Shown here in pieces: positions 60,297 to 64,000 of a stretch of 64,000 nt of DNA. Within the stretch, counting starts at the first letter, position 1. Each line of letters starts with the position of its first letter. The stretch is from assembly GCF_018967865.2 (NCBI RefSeq), contig NZ_JAHLZY020000001.1, positions 3,038,001 through 3,102,000 of the forward strand, read 5' to 3'. Under the pieces are notes generated by a model. The model ran no database searches. It was not told where the DNA came from and saw nothing but the letters and a program-made list of their open reading frames with translations. Both the position numbers and the translations under genes were made by a program. The stretch comes from Hymenobacter siberiensis. Its GTDB lineage: Bacteria > Bacteroidota > Bacteroidia > Cytophagales > Hymenobacteraceae.

Positions 60297-62021
60297 ATGC
60301 AGGCCGTTTATAACATCGCCGAAATCTGCGCCCGCCACGGCATTACCGACGTAGTGTTGTCGCCGGGTTCGCGCTCGGCCCCGCTCACGCTGGCCTTTGC
60401 CCGCCACCCCGGTTTGAACGTGCGCGTGGTGCCCGATGAGCGGGCCGCCGCCTTCATCGGCCTGGGCATTGCGCAGGCGCAACGGCGGGCGGTGGCGCTG
60501 GTGTGCACGTCAGGAACGGCCGGACTGAACTACGCGCCGGCCGTGGCCGAAGCCTTTTTCCAGCAGATTCCGCTGGTGATTTTCACCGCCGACCGCCCGC
60601 CCGAATGGATTGACCAGCTCGATGGGCAGACCATCCGCCAGCACAATTTGTACGGTGCCCACGCCAAGGGCGCGTTTGAGTTTCCGGTAGAAACCGCGCA
60701 TCCCGATGCCAAGTGGTATTCGGCGCGCATTGTAAATGAGGCGATTAATCTGGCGCAGGCAGCGCCCGCTGGCCCGGTACAGGTGAACGTGCCGTTGCGC
60801 GAACCATTTTATCCGAAGGCGGGCGAGGAAATTCGATTTGAGCAGGATGTGAAAATTATTCGGGATGATGCAGATGTGCCTTCCAATACATTTTATGCGG
60901 AGGCTCATACAGCGCCGCCTTACAATGACCTTTTAAACCGCATTCTGGTTGTCGTTGGCCAGCATATCAGCGACTCTTCGCTGGCTGAAGCCCTTAAGCA
61001 TTTTGCGCATCAGTCTGGAGCTATTGTAGTTGCAGATTCTATTAGCAACCTCTCGGCAAACATCCCGACCGTCTTGTCGCAGGATATTTTTCTTAGCAGT
61101 GCTAATGAGGAATTTCGGGAATCATTACGTCCAGGCCTGCTAATTACTTTAGGGAAGTCGTTGATATCAAAATCGCTGAAATTATATCTGCGTAAATATC
61201 CAGCGGAGCAGCAATGGCATCTTCAGCCGTATGGCGGTCAGGTAGCCGACGTATTTCGCTCCCTAACAAAAGTTGTTCGCACCAGTCCATTTATTTTTTT
61301 GAGCGATTTCGCGCACGAATTCTCCAAGGAATTGCGCGTGCAAGCCATGCCGTATGGCAAGATTTGGCGTCGTGCAAATCAGCAGTCTTCCGAATTCATC
61401 AACAGTTTTTTTACGGACGAAACCCAGCCCTTCAACGAATTTTCAGCCTTCCGCCACGCGCTGGCGGCGCTGCCCGAAACCACGGCTCTGCACCTGGCCA
61501 ACAGTATGGCCGTGCGCTACGCCAACATCCTCGGCATCCCGCAAGGCCGGCAAATTGAAGTTTTTGCCAACCGGGGCACCAGCGGCATCGATGGCTGCAA
61601 TTCCACGGCCGTGGGCGCGGCCCTGGCCCAGCCGGAGCGGCCGGTAGTGCTGCTGACCGGCGATGTGGCGTTTTTCTACGACCGCAACGCTTTTTGGCAC
61701 AACTACCCCACGCCCAACCTGCGGGTGGTGCTGTTCAACAACCACGGCGGCGGCATCTTCCGTATCATCGATGGGCCGCGCCAGCAGCCGGAGTTGGAGG
61801 AGTTTTTTGAAACGCGCCAGGCCCTCACGGCCGAGAATACGGCCAAGGATTTTAACCTACGCTACTTCCCGGTTTCATCGTTTGAAGAACTAGAAGCCGC
61901 GCTACCGGTTTTCTTTGCAGCCGAAACCGGCGCGGCCATTCTGGAAGTCTTCACCGACTCGAAGACCAACGCGGCGTTTTTTGAGGAATACCGAGCGGCG
62001 GTGAAAGCTGCTTTTGCCTAA
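60297..62021 (+). CDS. menD: 2-succinyl-5-enolpyruvyl-6-hydroxy-3-cyclohexene-1-carboxylate synthase
   Basis: 574 residues, ThDP-dependent. N-terminal CARHGITDVVLSPGSRSAPL (about 11-30) with PDERAAAFIGLGIAQA is the MenD substrate region; the C-terminal GTSGIDGCNSTAVGAALA and LLTGDVAFFYDRNAFW hold the ThDP/Mg site; NNHGGGIFRI follows. The central part (about 60830-61400) is visibly AT-richer than both ends, as if exchanged or under different codon use. It joins isochorismate and 2-oxoglutarate to SEPHCHC. Confidence 0.95.
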   Translation: MQAVYNIAEICARHGITDVVLSPGSRSAPLTLAFARHPGLNVRVVPDERAAAFIGLGIAQAQRRAVALVCTSGTAGLNYAPAVAEAFFQQIPLVIFTADRPPEWIDQLDGQTIRQHNLYGAHAKGAFEFPVETAHPDAKWYSARIVNEAINLAQAAPAGPVQVNVPLREPFYPKAGEEIRFEQDVKIIRDDADVPSNTFYAEAHTAPPYNDLLNRILVVVGQHISDSSLAEALKHFAHQSGAIVVADSISNLSANIPTVLSQDIFLSSANEEFRESLRPGLLITLGKSLISKSLKLYLRKYPAEQQWHLQPYGGQVADVFRSLTKVVRTSPFIFLSDFAHEFSKELRVQAMPYGKIWRRANQQSSEFINSFFTDETQPFNEFSAFRHALAALPETTALHLANSMAVRYANILGIPQGRQIEVFANRGTSGIDGCNSTAVGAALAQPERPVVLLTGDVAFFYDRNAFWHNYPTPNLRVVLFNNHGGGIFRIIDGPRQQPELEEFFETRQALTAENTAKDFNLRYFPVSSFEELEAALPVFFAAETGAAILEVFTDSKTNAAFFEEYRAAVKAAFA

Positions 62022-62038
62022 ATATTAACCAACTGAAC

Positions 62039-62136
62039 GTCATGCAGAGCGCAGCGAAGCATCTTGCCCGCAGTAAGTAAACCAATCGATTGAATTAGTG
62101 ACGGCGGGCAAGATGCTTCGCTGCGCTCTGCATGAC
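62039..62136. repeat. Palindromic repeat, family A, copy 10
   Basis: 33-nt arms (62039-62071 and 62104-62136), arm end CTTGCCCGC, between menD and menB. It matches copy 2 in subtype. Confidence 0.92.
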
Positions 62137-62165
62137 CGTACTTTTCCATCCAATATTCTCTCCCC

Positions 62166-62990
62166 ATGAGTGAACCCATTAGCTGGACCCCGATTAAGGA
62201 GTTCAAAGAAATTCTCTTCACGCAGTTTGGCGGCATCGCCAAAATCAGCATCAACCGGCCGCAGGTGCACAACGCCTTCACGCCGCTCACGGTGCAGGAG
62301 ATGATTGAGGCCATGCGCATGTGCCAGGACCGCACCGATATCGGCGTGATTATCCTCACCGGCGAGGGCGGCCGAGCCTTCTGCTCGGGCGGCGACCAGA
62401 GCGTGCGCGGCCACGGCGGCTACGTGGGCGAGGACACCCTGCCCCGCCTCAACGTGCTGGAACTGCAGAAAATCATCCGCTCCATTCCCAAGCCGGTCAT
62501 TGCCATGGTGGCGGGCTGGGCCATTGGCGGCGGCCACGTACTGCACGTGGTGTGCGATTTGAGCATTGCGGCCGACAACGCCCGTTTCGGCCAGACCGGC
62601 CCCAACGTGGGCTCGTTCGACGGCGGCTTCGGGGCTTCCTACCTCGCCCGCGTGGTGGGCCAGAAGAAGGCCCGCGAAATCTGGTTTCTCTGCGACCAGT
62701 ACGACGCCCAGGAAGCCCTCGATATGGGCCTCGTGAACAAAGTGGTACCCCTCGATAAGCTGGAAGAAACCACCGTGGCCTGGTGCCACAAAATCCTTCA
62801 GAAAAGCCCGCTCTCGCTGCGTATGCTCAAATCGAGCTTCAACGCCGAGCTCGATGGCCAAGCCGGCATTCAGGAGCTGGCCGGCAACGCCACGCTGCTC
62901 TACTACCTCAGCGACGAGGCCAAGGAGGGCCGCGAAGCCTTCATGGAGAAGCGCCAGCCCGACTTTTCGAAATTTCCAAAATTTCCGTAA
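62166..62990 (+). CDS. menB: 1,4-dihydroxy-2-naphthoyl-CoA synthase
   Basis: 274 residues of the crotonase fold. [18 protein letters not shown] (about 77-94), [20 protein letters not shown] (oxyanion hole) and [20 protein letters not shown] (about 141-160) are the MenB-specific blocks with the catalytic Asp. It closes the naphthoquinone ring. It stands after menD in the same direction, separated by a family-A repeat. Confidence 0.96.
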   Translation: MSEPISWTPIKEFKEILFTQFGGIAKISINRPQVHNAFTPLTVQEMIEAMRMCQDRTDIGVIILTGEGGRAFCSGGDQSVRGHGGYVGEDTLPRLNVLELQKIIRSIPKPVIAMVAGWAIGGGHVLHVVCDLSIAADNARFGQTGPNVGSFDGGFGASYLARVVGQKKAREIWFLCDQYDAQEALDMGLVNKVVPLDKLEETTVAWCHKILQKSPLSLRMLKSSFNAELDGQAGIQELAGNATLLYYLSDEAKEGREAFMEKRQPDFSKFPKFP

Positions 62991-63022
62991 CCGGTGGCTG
63001 ACATGCGTTCCCGCAGCCTGAC

Positions 63023-63059
63023 AAAAACGCTCATAGCTTGCGCTATGAGCGTTTTTTTT
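63023..63059 (+). terminator. Rho-independent terminator after menB
   Basis: AAAAACGCTCATAGC pairs with GCTATGAGCGTTTTT; it ends the menaquinone transcript. Confidence 0.88.
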
Positions 63060-63065
63060 GATATA

Positions 63066-63227
63066 GAAGCTGTTTAGGAAGTACCCGAAAATAGCAAGAC
63101 CGTCATTCCGAGCGCAGCCGAGGAATCTCGCGTGAATCGGTGAACGATACCCAAGCCACCTCGAGCGAGATTCCTCGGCTGCGCTCGGAATGACGGTCTG
63201 GTATTGTTGGAATTCCTAAACAGCTTC
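63066..63227. repeat. Nested composite palindrome
   Basis: Outer arms GAAGCTGTTTAGGAA (63066-63080) and TTCCTAAACAGCTTC (63213-63227) enclose a family-A-like pair GACCGTCATTCCGAGCGCAG with CCGAGGAATCTCGC (63098-63131) and its complement (63165-63198). Two palindromes are nested around one centre. Confidence 0.9.
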
Positions 63228-63258
63228 ATTGGCATTACCGCCCTCACCAACCAAACCC

Positions 63259-63444
63259 TTAGAAGCTGCCGCTCATGAACCGACAGCCGGCGCACCAGGC
63301 CAGGAAGAAGCGCAGCCGCTCGCGCTTGCGGGCTTTTTTCAGGACCTTGGCGGGGGTAACGGCCGGCCGCTCATTAGCGGGGTGAGCCTCGAAGCGGACG
63401 GGCACGGAAGGGGCAATTACCGGGGTGACGAGTTCAGGTTTCAT
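63259..63444 (-). CDS. Small hypothetical protein
   Basis: 61 residues. KVLKKARKRERLRFFLAWCA (about 33-52) is a basic, then hydrophobic, segment that could be a short membrane-associated helix, with CAGC near the end. The opposite-strand frame here looks random. No family known; weak call. Confidence 0.4.
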   Translation of the reverse strand: MKPELVTPVIAPSVPVRFEAHPANERPAVTPAKVLKKARKRERLRFFLAWCAGCRFMSGSF

Positions 63445-63557
63445 GGCGGTGGGAATTAGTTCGTTGGCAGTAAGTTACACTTTTTGAAGGATAAAGCCAA
63501 GTCAGGCGTGCACTTTTCCGGTTGTTTGGAGCGGGGAATGCCCGCCTTTTCCCGACC

Positions 63558-63565
63558 TATCTTCG
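63558..63565 (+). promoter_or_regulatory. -7 promoter box (TATCTTCG)
   Basis: One mismatch to TAnnTTTG, 4 bases before the ATG of the rhodanese gene. Confidence 0.4.
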
Positions 63566-63569
63566 CCGC

Positions 63570-63881
63570 ATGATGGACTTCCTGAAAAAACTATTCGGCC
63601 GGAAGCCGGGGCCAGACCTGGGCGCGCTCATCGCGGCCGGGGCCACTATTATCGATGTGCGCAGCAAGGGCGAATACCAGGGCGGCCACCTCAAAAAGTC
63701 GCTCAACCTGCCCCTCGACACCCTGCCCGCCGGCTTGGGCAAGCTCGATAAGACCATGCCCGTGATTACCTGCTGCGCCTCGGGCATGCGCAGTGCGGCG
63801 GCGCGCGGCATCCTGCAAAAACAGGGCTTTGCCGAGGTGTACAACGGCGGCGGCTGGCTGGGGCTGCGCAAGTTCGAGTAG
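63570..63881 (+). CDS. Rhodanese-like domain protein
   Basis: 103 residues. IIDVRSKGEYQGGHLKKSLN (about 27-46) and the active-site loop CCASGMRSAAA (about 69-79) with Cys form a single-domain sulfurtransferase. The N-terminal LKKLFGRKPG is short and basic. It would move sulfane sulfur; the partner is unknown. The start is ATG 63570 (ATG 63573 also possible). Confidence 0.88.
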   Translation: MMDFLKKLFGRKPGPDLGALIAAGATIIDVRSKGEYQGGHLKKSLNLPLDTLPAGLGKLDKTMPVITCCASGMRSAAARGILQKQGFAEVYNGGGWLGLRKFE

Positions 63882-63923
63882 CCCTTACATCCCGAGTCCA
63901 GGCATCGTCCCAACTCCGCTCCC

Positions 63924-64000
63924 ATGCTGGCCCGCAGCCTGCAATACTTATGGGCAGTTGGGCTGTTGAAGCAACGCGAATACCTCCCCCATTTCACGGC
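63924..64000 (+). CDS. Start of a hypothetical gene running past the window end
   Basis: An open frame begins at ATG 63924 (MLARSLQYLWAVGLLKQ and on) and has no stop before 64000. Only 25 codons are visible, so no family can be named. Confidence 0.3.
   Translation, partial: MLARSLQYLWAVGLLKQREYLPHFT

Noticed and set aside
1..64000. tRNA, rRNA or riboswitch genes
   Set aside because: No T-loop GGTTCGAATC-type motif with a matching acceptor stem, no rRNA core sequence and no riboswitch core were found by eye; a covariance search would be needed to exclude them fully.

Overview
The window reads as chromosomal DNA of a GC-rich member of the Bacteroidota, most like Hymenobacter or a close relative. 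Evidence from the sequence: TAnnTTTG-type -7 promoter boxes close to start codons, few Shine-Dalgarno sites, a type IX secretion plug protein, a PUR-family DUF3276 protein, a carboxypeptidase-regulatory-domain TonB receptor, and a complete-looking menaquinone block (menI-like, menF, menD, menB). The genus is an inference from gene content and style; no rRNA or tRNA gene was seen.

Layout. 0-11.4 kb: housekeeping genes (threonine aldolase, Na+/H+ antiporter, phosphoesterase, AlkA-type glycosylase, 2H phosphoesterase, DinB-like protein), a large AsmA-like envelope gene broken by two in-frame TAG codons, a lipoprotein beta-propeller and an ABC-F ATPase. 11.4-14.1 kb: a distinctly AT-rich block of three genes, all on the minus strand, each followed at its 3' end by a long imperfect palindrome; this looks like an integron-type cassette array without an integrase. 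14.2-24.4 kb: carbonic anhydrase, T9SS plug, M48 protease, an IS4-family element, YchF, PUR protein, DUF58 protein and small membrane proteins.

24.5-45.5 kb is a copper-handling island. On the minus strand copA, a membrane-anchored cupredoxin and an AraC regulator form an operon. On the plus strand lie a second AraC regulator, a Cys-rich four-helix copper protein, a multicopper oxidase with a Met-rich insert and a CopB-like tail, an HMA chaperone, a Met-rich DUF6799 protein, an FNT channel, an HYC_CC_PP protein, and a Cus-type efflux set (cusA, tolC/cusC, two cusB-like adaptors, one metal-binding lipoprotein). Both AraC proteins carry an unusual N-terminal Met-x-Cys metal-loop-like segment. 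cusA is split in frame by palindromic repeats exactly in the cytosolic loop after TM4.

46-64 kb: a flavin oxidoreductase, a methionine gamma-lyase-type enzyme, an OmpA lipoprotein, a deoxyhypusine-synthase-like protein, HslV, a TonB receptor disrupted by a second copy of the same IS (9-bp target duplication; excision restores the frame), pyruvate dehydrogenase E2, a histidine phosphatase, the menaquinone genes, and a rhodanese.

A family of palindromic repeats (arms around 33-40 nt, core GTCATGC-GAGCGCAGC-GAAGCATC) recurs at least ten times in the intergenic spaces, and other palindrome families accompany it. Much of the structural novelty comes from these repeats, the cassette-like array and the decorated copper island.
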